From an uncultured Clostridia bacterium (GTDB taxonomy: Bacteria > Bacillota > Clostridia > Christensenellales > CAG-917), in assembly GCA_934254835.1 (NCBI GenBank), contig CAKQMI010000013.1, forward strand, positions 1-39,509: DNA of 39,509 nt. Reading direction: 5' to 3'. Of the stretch, positions 30,759 to 38,861 are shown in pieces (position 1 is the first letter of the stretch; every line of letters starts with the position of its first letter). The notes under the pieces were generated by a model that was given only the letters and a program-made list of their open reading frames with translations, ran no database searches and was not told the origin of the DNA. The position numbers and the translations under genes were made by a program.

Positions 30759-32955
30759 CTTGTCCTCCTTTGTCCGCTTGCGCAGTTTCGGCTTTTTCTC
30801 TTGCCATATTTTTCATTCTTTCGATTCTGTCCGCAACAATCTTTGGCATATCGATTTTTGGCGCGTCGGGATGCAACAGCCACGTCGCGGCTTTGTGCGT
30901 GGGCGAAATCTCAAACATAGGCGGTTGCAATTCAAAATCGATTTTCATCGCATATTTGTTTCGCGCGGCAAATGCGTCACCCTTCGGCGGGTAAATCATG
31001 TTCGGCGGAGTGCCGGGGATTGCCTCGAGTTTCTCGTCGGTGTCCAAATCGGGCATTGACGACAAGAGCGCCCATGTGTAAGGATGTGCGGGAGAATAGA
31101 AAATATCCTCTGCGGTGCCCGTTTCGACAATTTTGCCGGCGTACATAACCGCAATTCTATCCGCCATATTCGCCACGACGCCGAGGTCGTGCGTAATAAA
31201 GATAATCGACAGATTTCTTTCCTTTTTAAGTTTGTTGATAAGCTCCAAAATTTGCGCCTGAATCGTGACGTCCAAAGCAGTTGTAGGCTCGTCGCAGATA
31301 AGAATATCCGGGTTTGCCGCAAGCGCGATCGCGATGACTATACGCTGGCGCATACCGCCCGAAAACTGAAAGGGATATTGACGATATCTCTTGCGCGGTT
31401 CGGGTATGCCGACCTCTTCCATAAGTTTCAGCGCTTTGTTTTTGGCGACCATACGCGTGACGCGGTAGGCGATATTTTGCGCTTTTTCTTTCAAGAAGTC
31501 GATGGTTGCGATAGTTTCCTTATCTGCGTCGAATTTTGCGACGTTTTCGATTGCTTTTTCGTAGCTTTCGACGAGTTTATCGAGGATGACGACGATATTT
31601 TGTCTTGCGAGGTCCAAGTCGATAATTTTCGCGGGGACGACCTTATAATCGGGGGTTTTTCCGCGGGCGACAATCTTATTGATTTTTCTCGTTTCCTTAT
31701 CGAATCGTTTTTGTTCTTTCGCGTTATTCGGGATAGCGGAGAAGTAGGTATCGATAGCGCGGAACAAACTCGGCTCGAACGTATAGGCGGTGCTATCCTT
31801 GATGATGGCGAGCTTGTCGATGGAGTCGTTGACGGCTTCGGACAAGACCTTTGCGGTTGCCTTATAGAGTTTTTTATTAGGTTCGCCGTCGATATAGACC
31901 GCGCGATTTGCCCTGATGAGTTCGATGACGTCCTTTTTCTTTTCGGTCGATTTTTCAAACGAATGGACGATACCTTTTTTTGCGCTGTCGATAAACGAGA
32001 GCATGAAGTTATCGTCGAGGTACTGCCTCAAAAACTCGTTGAGGTTGTCGATATCGCCGTCGGGGAGCATTTCGTTGTGACCGAACGTTTTGAAGAAAGC
32101 GAACGCGAAGAAGTTGGGCATTTTCTTTCCGACGGCTTCCTTAAACTTATCGCGAAGCGCGGTAAGCGGAGCGACGACGGCGGAGTAATCCTTGACTTTG
32201 CCTCTGGTTTTTCTGACGTTATTCGCTTCGATTTTGAATGCTTTTGCGAACTCGACGATGTCCTCGTCGGCGACGTACTCATTCACGGATTTTTTGGCGT
32301 TGGCGACAATTTCTCTGACGGTGCGGGGGAAATCCGACACGGCGTTCTTTTCGATATGGAAGAGCAAATCGTCCGCGCTTTCCAATCCGTTTTCGGCGTT
32401 TTCGAATGCGACGTTGTAATCGCCCTCGAGCTTGAGGTGCAGGCGTTCAAAGGTATCGAAGTCCTTGCAAAGTTTTGCATTTTCGAGACCTTTTGGCGAC
32501 TTACCATCGACGCCCATCGCGCTATTCATCTCCTCATAGAGGAGTTTCATACGGGTATTAAACGTCTTTCTCGACTCTCTGCGATTTGCGCGGTTTTTCA
32601 AAATCATCGCTTCGGTGAGTTGCATGCCGATGCGGTTGATGGGATCGAGCGCGGAAAGTGGATCCTGGAAAATCATTGCGATCTTATCCCCGCGCAGTTT
32701 ATGGAATTCCTCCTCGCTTATCTGCAAGAGGTCCATACCGTCATAGATAATCTCCCCGCTCTCGACGATGGCGTTGGGCGCAGAGATGCCGATTATGGCT
32801 TTGTTCGTGACGGACTTTCCACTGCCCGACTCGCCGACGATAGCCAAGGTTTCGCCCTTGTATAAATCGAAGTCGATGCCACGCACGGCCTGAACCTTGC
32901 CCGCGTCGGTACGGAATGATATTCTCAAATCTTTGACTTCAAGTTTCTTTTCCAT
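30748..32955 (-). CDS. oppD: Oligopeptide ABC transporter ATPase OppD-like, with about 385-residue insertion
   Basis: At 735 residues this is more than twice the normal OppD (about 330). Walker A GESGSGKS (41-48) and Q-loop IFQDP (95-99) are in place, but the signature FSGGMRQR only occurs at 531-538. Walker B ILICDEP (551-557) and switch IITHD-type FITHD follow. The inserted segment (about 122-505) is rich in Lys, Glu, Asp and Ala, appears largely helical and has no motif I recognise. The C-terminal oligopeptide-binding extension is present (HPYTWALLSSMPD, GTPPNMIYPP) but the usual cluster cysteines are replaced (FAARNKYAMKIDFELQPPMF). The start at 32955 has GGAGG; a longer frame to 32994 would run into oppC. 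Confidence 0.92.
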   Translation of the reverse strand: MEKKLEVKDLRISFRTDAGKVQAVRGIDFDLYKGETLAIVGESGSGKSVTNKAIIGISAPNAIVESGEIIYDGMDLLQISEEEFHKLRGDKIAMIFQDPLSALDPINRIGMQLTEAMILKNRANRRESRKTFNTRMKLLYEEMNSAMGVDGKSPKGLENAKLCKDFDTFERLHLKLEGDYNVAFENAENGLESADDLLFHIEKNAVSDFPRTVREIVANAKKSVNEYVADEDIVEFAKAFKIEANNVRKTRGKVKDYSAVVAPLTALRDKFKEAVGKKMPNFFAFAFFKTFGHNEMLPDGDIDNLNEFLRQYLDDNFMLSFIDSAKKGIVHSFEKSTEKKKDVIELIRANRAVYIDGEPNKKLYKATAKVLSEAVNDSIDKLAIIKDSTAYTFEPSLFRAIDTYFSAIPNNAKEQKRFDKETRKINKIVARGKTPDYKVVPAKIIDLDLARQNIVVILDKLVESYEKAIENVAKFDADKETIATIDFLKEKAQNIAYRVTRMVAKNKALKLMEEVGIPEPRKRYRQYPFQFSGGMRQRIVIAIALAANPDILICDEPTTALDVTIQAQILELINKLKKERNLSIIFITHDLGVVANMADRIAVMYAGKIVETGTAEDIFYSPAHPYTWALLSSMPDLDTDEKLEAIPGTPPNMIYPPKGDAFAARNKYAMKIDFELQPPMFEISPTHKAATWLLHPDAPKIDMPKIVADRIERMKNMAREKAETAQADKGGQDEQ

Positions 32956-32956
32956 A

Positions 32957-34600
32957 TCAATCCTCCGATCCTCTGAGCGACGGGTTGAACGCATCGCGGA
33001 GCCCGTTGCCGAACAAGTTGAACGAAATCATCAAAAGCGAAATAATCATCGCGGGGAAGAATATGATATGCGGAAATCTATCTATGCCTGCTTCTTTTCC
33101 GTTATATAGCATTGTACCCAACGAAGTCATATCAATTCCGTTAAAATTGATTATTCCAAGATATGCCAAAGAGGTTTCGGAAAAGATAACTCCAGGAATG
33201 ACAAGAACAGAACTTGTAATAAGCGTTCCCAACGAGTTAGGGAAAATATGTCTAAACATAAGACGTGCGTCTTTTGCCCCAAGTGTCCTTGCCGCAAGAA
33301 TGTATTCTTGCCCTTTAAAGCGATAGAATTGCATACGCACGCTATAAGCTGTGCCAATCCACCCTGTCAATACAAATACAAATAATAGTCCGCCTATTGC
33401 GGTTGTTTTTCCTGTATCAACAAATTGTAGTTTGAACAATGAAGTCATTACTATAAACGGAATGCCACTCAATATGTCAGTAATTCGTTCCATAATCATA
33501 TCTACAGCACCGCCGTAATAACCTTCAATTGCGCCATATATTGCACCTATAGTAAGGTTTATTATCGAAACGCAAACAGCCAAAAGCAATGACAAACCCA
33601 CACCTTTTGCAAGGCGAATTATAATATCATAACCTTGTGAATCCGCTCCAAACGTATGTGACGGAGTATGCCCATTGAGATATTGGTAATAGTTATAATA
33701 GAGCACACGAATTTTGTATGTCTCACTTGAACCAACTTTAGTGTAATAAACGGGTTCATACACGTTATTGCCACTTGCATCTATGATTGGGTTGCCGTCA
33801 GCATCGGTTTTAATTCTCTTAATGTAGTTAGGCGTAAGTCCCTTTTTCTTGACTTGTTCCAACGTCATTATTTTGCCACTTTCATCAAGCGGATTCTGAC
33901 GCGCATCATGAGCATACCACATATTTGCACCAATGACCGTATTTCTATTAAACGAGTCAAACGCCGCCTCATTCCACTCATCAATCATTGGATAAAGCAC
34001 CTGTTTGCCCGTCTTTGCTTGCCAATCAAGAATACTGTTGTATTCTTCTTCTGATATGCCTTCTACATAAATAAAGCCTACTTCGTAATATGAGTCAATG
34101 CGCAACTTTTGATACTGTTGCGTTTTTTTGCCTGCGCCTACTTGTTGCTCTGTGACTTGAATGATTTTTCTTACTGGATTTAATTCATATTTTTCAGCAG
34201 AATCCCATGAAACTTTTCCGTTTCCATTTTGATCCAAAGCTCCAAGTGCTATACCCCAATAATAAATCAAACCATTGTTTGGTTGAGTACTGGTGTATGT
34301 GCCGTCCCAAAAACCACTATTTGAATTTGACTGCGAGTCAACTTTTGGTCTTGTTTTTGCATAGTATCCGTCTGCTTCACTCATTTTAAACTTTGAGCAT
34401 AGCGGTGTGATAATTGCAAAAAGAGCAATTACTACAATTATTGCTAATGCAACAACAGACGCCCTGTTTTTTCTAAACCTATTCCACGCATCTTTAAAGT
34501 AACCTACTGGTTTTGTATCGAGTTTTACATCGCTAAGCCTATCGTTTTCTTGAACAAACTCGAACATTTCTTGTGGTATTTTATTCACATTATCCATCAT
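32957..34600 (-). CDS. oppC: Oligopeptide ABC transporter permease OppC-like, with large extracellular insertion
   Basis: This 547-residue permease is about 240 residues longer than typical OppC. One N-terminal helix (about 47-68) is followed by a long extracytoplasmic region. The family resumes at GHTPSHTFGADSQGYDIIIRL (the usual 'PS.eHlfGTDslGrD'), then the BPD transmembrane domain with the EAA loop ILAARTLGAKDARLMFRHIFPNSLG. The insertion (about 75-310) contains DQNGNGKVSWDS, which resembles a calcium-binding EF-hand loop, and may contact the receptor. It overlaps oppB by four bases (ATGATG). A change in base composition occurs near its C-terminal end. Membrane pore function is certain by family; the role of the insertion is not. 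Confidence 0.93.
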   Translation of the reverse strand: MMDNVNKIPQEMFEFVQENDRLSDVKLDTKPVGYFKDAWNRFRKNRASVVALAIIVVIALFAIITPLCSKFKMSEADGYYAKTRPKVDSQSNSNSGFWDGTYTSTQPNNGLIYYWGIALGALDQNGNGKVSWDSAEKYELNPVRKIIQVTEQQVGAGKKTQQYQKLRIDSYYEVGFIYVEGISEEEYNSILDWQAKTGKQVLYPMIDEWNEAAFDSFNRNTVIGANMWYAHDARQNPLDESGKIMTLEQVKKKGLTPNYIKRIKTDADGNPIIDASGNNVYEPVYYTKVGSSETYKIRVLYYNYYQYLNGHTPSHTFGADSQGYDIIIRLAKGVGLSLLLAVCVSIINLTIGAIYGAIEGYYGGAVDMIMERITDILSGIPFIVMTSLFKLQFVDTGKTTAIGGLLFVFVLTGWIGTAYSVRMQFYRFKGQEYILAARTLGAKDARLMFRHIFPNSLGTLITSSVLVIPGVIFSETSLAYLGIINFNGIDMTSLGTMLYNGKEAGIDRFPHIIFFPAMIISLLMISFNLFGNGLRDAFNPSLRGSED

Positions 34601-35565
34601 TTTTTCGACCCCATTCTAACTCTTGGATCAAGGAATCCATAACTCAAATCAATCAAAATGTTTGCCAATAATCCAATAAAAGTATAAAACGCCGTAACGA
34701 ATACGAATACGTCATAATCTCGAAGTTGAATTGATTTAATGTACAAAGAACCGACACCTGGTACGGCGAAAATCTGTTCTATGATGAACGAACCCGACAA
34801 AATTCCAACAAAAGCGGATATAATCCCCGGTAAAATCGGAACCATTGCATTTTTAAGAGCGTGCCTAAAAATTGCTTGTCCCTTCGTAAGTCCTTTTGTC
34901 CTTGCAAGCAACATATAGTCACTTGTAAGCGCTTCAGTAAGTTCCGCTCTTGTTGAACGAGTTAATCCTGCTATTGTGCCAAAACTTAGGGAAATAACAG
35001 GTAGCATAAGACTTTTTGTCATAATAACGCTAAAATAACTTCCACCAGCATCTGCCAAAGATGACGCAATAGGTGGTAGCCAATTCGTTTTAAATGCAAA
35101 CAAATATTGAACTAGGAAAGCATACACAAAACTCGGCACTGAAATAAACAACATAACACCTGTTGAAATGATTTGATCTTGCCACTTATTCTTTTTAAGT
35201 GCGGCAAAAATTCCAAGGAGAATGCCGATAGGTACGCTAATCAAAAGCGAATATATATTTATAAGCAGAGTCGGTACAATTCTATCTGTCACGACATCTG
35301 ACGCATTTGCCATGTAATCTATACGCCAAGAAACGCCCCAATTCCATTCTGTTACGACGTTTTTGATATATATACCAAGTTGCTCCATTATAGGTTTATT
35401 ATACCCAAGAGCTTCTCTTCTTGCTTCTTCTATCTCTGCTTGCGCACCAGTGGAATGGATTGTGTTTGGTAATGATTTTATCATTACAAAACAAATAACC
35501 ATTATCGCAAAAAAGATAAAAAGCATCAAAAAAAATCTTTTTATAACATATTTTAATGTTGCCAT
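34597..35565 (-). CDS. oppB: Oligopeptide ABC transporter permease OppB-like
   Basis: This 322-residue permease of the OppB/DppB family has the normal length, with an N-terminal helix and five further helices. The EAA loop reads TSDYMLLARTKGLTKGQAIFRHALKNAMVPIL, and the GSFIIEQIFAVPGVGSLYIKSIQLRDYDVF segment is characteristic. It lacks a visible ribosome site before the ATG (the region reads ACAAAAACAAACT), and an intercistronic hairpin at 35611-35640 separates it from oppA, so expression may be lower than that of the receptor. Codons are AT-rich compared with oppD/oppF. Confidence 0.94.
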   Translation of the reverse strand: MATLKYVIKRFFLMLFIFFAIMVICFVMIKSLPNTIHSTGAQAEIEEARREALGYNKPIMEQLGIYIKNVVTEWNWGVSWRIDYMANASDVVTDRIVPTLLINIYSLLISVPIGILLGIFAALKKNKWQDQIISTGVMLFISVPSFVYAFLVQYLFAFKTNWLPPIASSLADAGGSYFSVIMTKSLMLPVISLSFGTIAGLTRSTRAELTEALTSDYMLLARTKGLTKGQAIFRHALKNAMVPILPGIISAFVGILSGSFIIEQIFAVPGVGSLYIKSIQLRDYDVFVFVTAFYTFIGLLANILIDLSYGFLDPRVRMGSKK

Positions 35566-35610
35566 AGTTTGTTTTTGTAATAAGTCGAGCGTTTATCTAA
35601 ACGCACAACA

Positions 35611-35640
35611 TTGCAAGCAGGGGAATTCCCCTGCTTGCAA
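35611..35640 (-). promoter_or_regulatory. Perfect intercistronic hairpin between oppA and oppB
   Basis: Two perfect 13-base arms (TTGCAAGCAGGGG and CCCCTGCTTGCAA) flank AATT. No T-run follows on the - strand, so it is not a standard terminator. In transport operons such stems often protect the receptor mRNA, giving more receptor than permease; this is the likely role here. Confidence 0.75.
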
Positions 35641-35683
35641 CACTTTATTTGTGCTAATTTACTAAATAACCATTTTACAGAAA

Positions 35684-38179
35684 TTAGTATTTGAGCTGGT
35701 TATTTTGGGACTTTACATAATTATCCCATTCCATATCAGTGTAGTTATAGGTCATAAGACGAAGACCGCCATAACCATACATGATATTATAATTGAGCGT
35801 TGCATAACTGATCTTGTGTGAGAAGAGCGAGCAGTTTGTTTCAGACGCAAAAGGAATGCATTGGTATGAGGAAAGAACGGCTTTTTCAAGCTGACTCATA
35901 ATATAGAGTTTTGCTTTTGCATAGGTAACAGCCGGGTATACCGTATCGCCTGTTCTCTTAAGTTTTCCGCCACCATTGATTATTACAGACCATTGTTCAA
36001 GGTCGTATTCCCATTCTTCAACTTTTCCTTCGTTCTTGAAATCATAAGTGAGTTTGAGTTTTTCCGTTCGAGGATCCCATCCGCAAGACTCATGGACTTT
36101 TTCAATGCCACCGTTGTATTCTGCACCAACATATGATCTAATTGCGCTGAACGGGTAGAATGCAGCACCGCCCCATGCTCCGCGAATCATTTCAACTTTG
36201 CCCTTTGCAATATCAGTATATCTGTTGTCGGTGTTAACACGGAACTCAAATTTAATTTTGCCTTCAAAACCAGTGCCTTTCGTTGCAGCTGCAACAAATT
36301 GATTGAGAAGACGTTCTTGTGATTTATCATCTTCTGACAGTGTTTCCGCACCAGTTGCATCGCAATGGATAAGAATTTCTTGTCCTGCGGTATATAAGCC
36401 GTCGTCGATTGCCTTGGTATAAACTGCAGTGAAAAGATTTTTTGCCGCTTGAACGTCATACCCTGTTATTGCTTTGTAAGCCTCATCCAAATTCTTATAT
36501 GTCTTGCCTTCGCCGTACTCCAAACCATACAAGTCAACAATCGCTTGTTTTGCCTCATCTGTTCTACGGTAAATCGACTCAGAATCTTCCGCTACGTTAT
36601 AATAGTAAATGTTGTTATAAAGAGAGTATGCAGGTTTGTAGCCTCCTGTTGCTTGAGCTGCAAGCTCAGTACGGTTTATAGCCAAGGAAATTGCCTTGCG
36701 GAAATCTTTGTAACTCAACACTTGGAGATTTTTGCCATTGTTATATTTAGCTTCCAGTTCTTTCAACTTAGCCAAATCGGATGCAAATACAAACCTAAAC
36801 GTATATGTTTGATCCGTCTTGAGCAAGTTTTCAGAGTTTCGATAATTTGCAAGTTGTGAGCTGTTGAGCGTAAGCGAATCAACTTTGCCAGAAAGGAACA
36901 ATCCTTCAAGCGTAGAGTCATCAGAAATGATATCTGTTACAATGTCTGTGGTTTGGAATTGTCCAACGTGCTTACCATCCGTCCAACCATACCATTTGTC
37001 GTTACGAGTCATTCTAAGTTGCTTGTCTTTTTCATAACTAACAAGTTTATAAGGACCATAACTCATATATGTATCAACGCTTGTACCATATTTTGTTGTA
37101 TAAAGATCACCAACTTTGCTTTTTTGTTGATTATAAATGGGAAGATAAACAATCCAGTTGGACGTAAGGCTAATAAGGAAATAAAACTCCTCTTCAGTAC
37201 CTTCACAAACATAGTCAATAGTATAGTCATCGACTTTGAGAAGTCCAACATTTTCCCAATCATAAGAATCTGCAAATTTTCCGGTATTGTAGAACAAGAA
37301 CTCTTTGAACAAATCCTCGTCAACCGTGCCAGCTACTTTGTCTTTATAAATCGACAAACCAAAGTTTTTAAGATACTCATCCATAATGGAAAGCACTTCT
37401 TTCTTATTATCATTTGTAACTTTAATATATCCATATGGATTAGCCTGCTCCTTAAGCGCTTCATACGATGCTTTATCTTTTATTCTCCCCTCGTCTATGA
37501 ATTGTGCAAAAGAATACGGGGCAACCGTCATATTGTTTGCATTAAGGTTAATATAAACAGAATTTTTAGTTATATCAAAAGAATAGTCAGGCGTTTCGCC
37601 CTCGCCATACGCAGGAACTACCACATCATAAATTGGAGATTCAGCTTCAAAATACTTCTTTGCATTTTTAACAGCCGCTGAGCCATCATAATATGTGTTT
37701 GCACGATAGTTACGCATTTTGGGATCAAGAAGTGCTTTCATGGACTCAACATATGTATCTGCGTTAATAGCATCTCCGTTTGCCCACTTTGCATCACGGT
37801 TAAGCGCAATACGATAAACTTTGCCTTCCTTTTGTTTATCTTTTTCAATTTCCCACTTTGCAACTTTTGCAGGATCTGCAAGATATTCTGCAGTTACGTC
37901 CGTGACCGAAGTGGCCATTTCATAAACCCATTCAAAGTTTACACCGTCAGCGGCAATGCTTATATCGACAAGCCCCATTTCGGTAAATGGAGCCAAGTAA
38001 TTGTCAACGTTCGTTTCCCATGTATGGGGATTGAAGTTGACAGGTCCCGCGCCAATAGTCTCGCGAAGCGTGTATTTCATCGGATCTTTTTCTTTCTTCT
38101 TGCAAGCAGAAAGAACACCAAGACAAAGCACAAGAACCATAATCATCGCCATAATGGCAATAATTCTCTTTTTCCTCAT
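35684..38179 (-). CDS. oppA: Oligopeptide ABC transporter substrate-binding lipoprotein OppA-like
   Basis: This 831-residue lipoprotein has a signal peptide MRKKRIIAIMAMIMVLVLCLGVLSAC with lipobox LSAC (Cys 26), so it is anchored to the outer face of the membrane. The SBP_bac_5 fold is present (RETIGAGPVNFNPHTWET..., ALNRDAKWANGDAINADTYVESMKALLDPK, YGPYKLVSYEKDKQLRMTRNDKWYG, DFRKAISLAINRTELA). Usual length is 500-600, so there are about 230 extra residues, spread over the two lobes. AGGAGGTAACAAA gives a strong ribosome site. It is the first gene of its operon, with a -10 like TATAAT at 38241-38246. Confidence 0.94.
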   Translation of the reverse strand: MRKKRIIAIMAMIMVLVLCLGVLSACKKKEKDPMKYTLRETIGAGPVNFNPHTWETNVDNYLAPFTEMGLVDISIAADGVNFEWVYEMATSVTDVTAEYLADPAKVAKWEIEKDKQKEGKVYRIALNRDAKWANGDAINADTYVESMKALLDPKMRNYRANTYYDGSAAVKNAKKYFEAESPIYDVVVPAYGEGETPDYSFDITKNSVYINLNANNMTVAPYSFAQFIDEGRIKDKASYEALKEQANPYGYIKVTNDNKKEVLSIMDEYLKNFGLSIYKDKVAGTVDEDLFKEFLFYNTGKFADSYDWENVGLLKVDDYTIDYVCEGTEEEFYFLISLTSNWIVYLPIYNQQKSKVGDLYTTKYGTSVDTYMSYGPYKLVSYEKDKQLRMTRNDKWYGWTDGKHVGQFQTTDIVTDIISDDSTLEGLFLSGKVDSLTLNSSQLANYRNSENLLKTDQTYTFRFVFASDLAKLKELEAKYNNGKNLQVLSYKDFRKAISLAINRTELAAQATGGYKPAYSLYNNIYYYNVAEDSESIYRRTDEAKQAIVDLYGLEYGEGKTYKNLDEAYKAITGYDVQAAKNLFTAVYTKAIDDGLYTAGQEILIHCDATGAETLSEDDKSQERLLNQFVAAATKGTGFEGKIKFEFRVNTDNRYTDIAKGKVEMIRGAWGGAAFYPFSAIRSYVGAEYNGGIEKVHESCGWDPRTEKLKLTYDFKNEGKVEEWEYDLEQWSVIINGGGKLKRTGDTVYPAVTYAKAKLYIMSQLEKAVLSSYQCIPFASETNCSLFSHKISYATLNYNIMYGYGGLRLMTYNYTDMEWDNYVKSQNNQLKY

Positions 38180-38240
38180 TTTGTTACCTCCTAAAAAATT
38201 TAGTAATTTAAAGCACTACTTTATTAAAATAGTTAGTAAA

Positions 38241-38246
38241 ATTATA
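38241..38246 (-). promoter_or_regulatory. -10 element of the opp operon
   Basis: On the - strand TATAAT is 62 bases before the oppA ATG. No good -35 is visible (CGTTAA/GTTAAT region), so the promoter is probably activator-dependent. The 230 bases between it and the tRNA promoter are AT-rich in part but contain a striking GC-rich patch (38400-38450, alternating GCGTGCGGGCGCGCGTGCG), and no gene. Confidence 0.45.
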
Positions 38247-38481
38247 CCTTACGCAACTTTTAATTAACGCGCGGTTTAGAAATCAAAACGGAAGCGGGGG
38301 CGTTTTTCGGCGTTTTATACAGGTTTTTTGTATATCCGTATATTTTCTTGCATAAAAAACTTTACGCGTGTACATATATGCATCCAATCATTAATTATCG
38401 CGTGCGGGCGCGCGTGCGCCTGTCCCCTCCGCCCTCGCCGAGGTTTTGTGCGCGTCCTTCGACAAATCCATATAAAAGTTG

Positions 38482-38510
38482 TTGACAAATCGGATGAAAA
38501 ATAGTATATT
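38482..38510 (+). promoter_or_regulatory. Promoter of tRNA-Ala
   Basis: TTGACA (38482-38487), a 17-base spacer and TATATT (38505-38510) lie 19 bases upstream of the tRNA 5' end. Confidence 0.88.
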
Positions 38511-38529
38511 ATCGATTGTTATCCGCCTT

Positions 38530-38605
38530 GGGGGTGTAGCTCAACTGGTAGAGCGCTTGAATGGCATTCAAGAGGTAAGGGGTTCGACCCCCCTCATCTC
38601 CACCA
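38530..38605 (+). tRNA. tRNA-Ala (anticodon GGC)
   Basis: This 76-base tRNA has acceptor arms GGGGGTG/CATCTCC, D-arm GCTC/GAGC, anticodon stem CTTGA/TCAAG with the loop ATGGCAT (anticodon GGC, reading GCC/GCU alanine codons), and T-arm with GGTTCGA. CCA is encoded after the A discriminator. The third acceptor pair is G-U, the hallmark alanine identity element. It is a single tRNA gene with its own terminator. Confidence 0.96.
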
Positions 38606-38610
38606 CTTGC

Positions 38611-38647
38611 AAAAAAAAGAACTCGATATTCATCGAGTTCTTTTTTT
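38611..38647 (+). terminator. tRNA terminator
   Basis: GAACTCGAT pairs with ATCGAGTTC around ATTC, flanked by eight A and eight T. It starts 6 bases after the CCA end. Confidence 0.93.
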
Positions 38648-38666
38648 ATTGCGATTCGGGGGCTCT

Positions 38667-38797
38667 GCGCGATATCAATCGCGCTGTTGCTTCGCAACTT
38701 GAACCCCTGCGGGCTGGCGCTCCGATATGTGAACAAGTTCACCCTCTTCGCTATTACGCAAACTCCGTTTGCTACGCCCCACCCTCATCTCCACCAC
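38667..38797 (+). repeat. Chain of four hairpins ending in a copy of the tRNA 3' end
   Basis: Perfect small dyads follow one another: GCGCGAT-ATCA-ATCGCGC (38667-38684), GTTGC-TTC-GCAAC (38686-38698), TGAAC-AA-GTTCA (38730-38741) and GCAAAC-TCC-GTTTGC (38758-38772). Then CCCTCATCTCCACCAC (38782-38797) repeats exactly the tRNA 3' end of 38591-38606. The downstream terminator at 38804-38838 follows. It has no D or T arm, so it is not a second tRNA. Possible origins are a decayed duplication, an attachment-site scar or a mobile repeat. Confidence 0.6.
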
Positions 38798-38803
38798 AGA
38801 TAA

Positions 38804-38838
38804 AAAAGACGAACCCGATTACTGTCGGGTTCGTTTTT
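38804..38838 (+). terminator. Terminator between hairpin chain and pseudogene
   Basis: ACGAACCCGA pairs with TCGGGTTCGT around TTACTG, with A-run before and T-run after. It can act on both strands and could end the broken - strand locus too. Confidence 0.9.
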
Positions 38839-38861
38839 GTGTGTGAATAAATTGTATTCGC

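Noticed and set aside
31084..32865. 593-residue open frame on the + strand
   Set aside because: It lies opposite the lysine-rich insertion of oppD and reads as Phe/Asp/Val-rich repeats. I considered that the insertion could instead be a separate gene, but the oppD frame is continuous through Walker A, Q-loop, signature and Walker B.
38650..38800. Second tRNA gene after tRNA-Ala
   Set aside because: Only the last 16 bases match; there is no D-arm, anticodon stem or T-loop.
38479..38850. + strand frame of 123 residues and - strand frame of 77 residues over the tRNA
   Set aside because: Both translate tRNA-Ala and its terminator.
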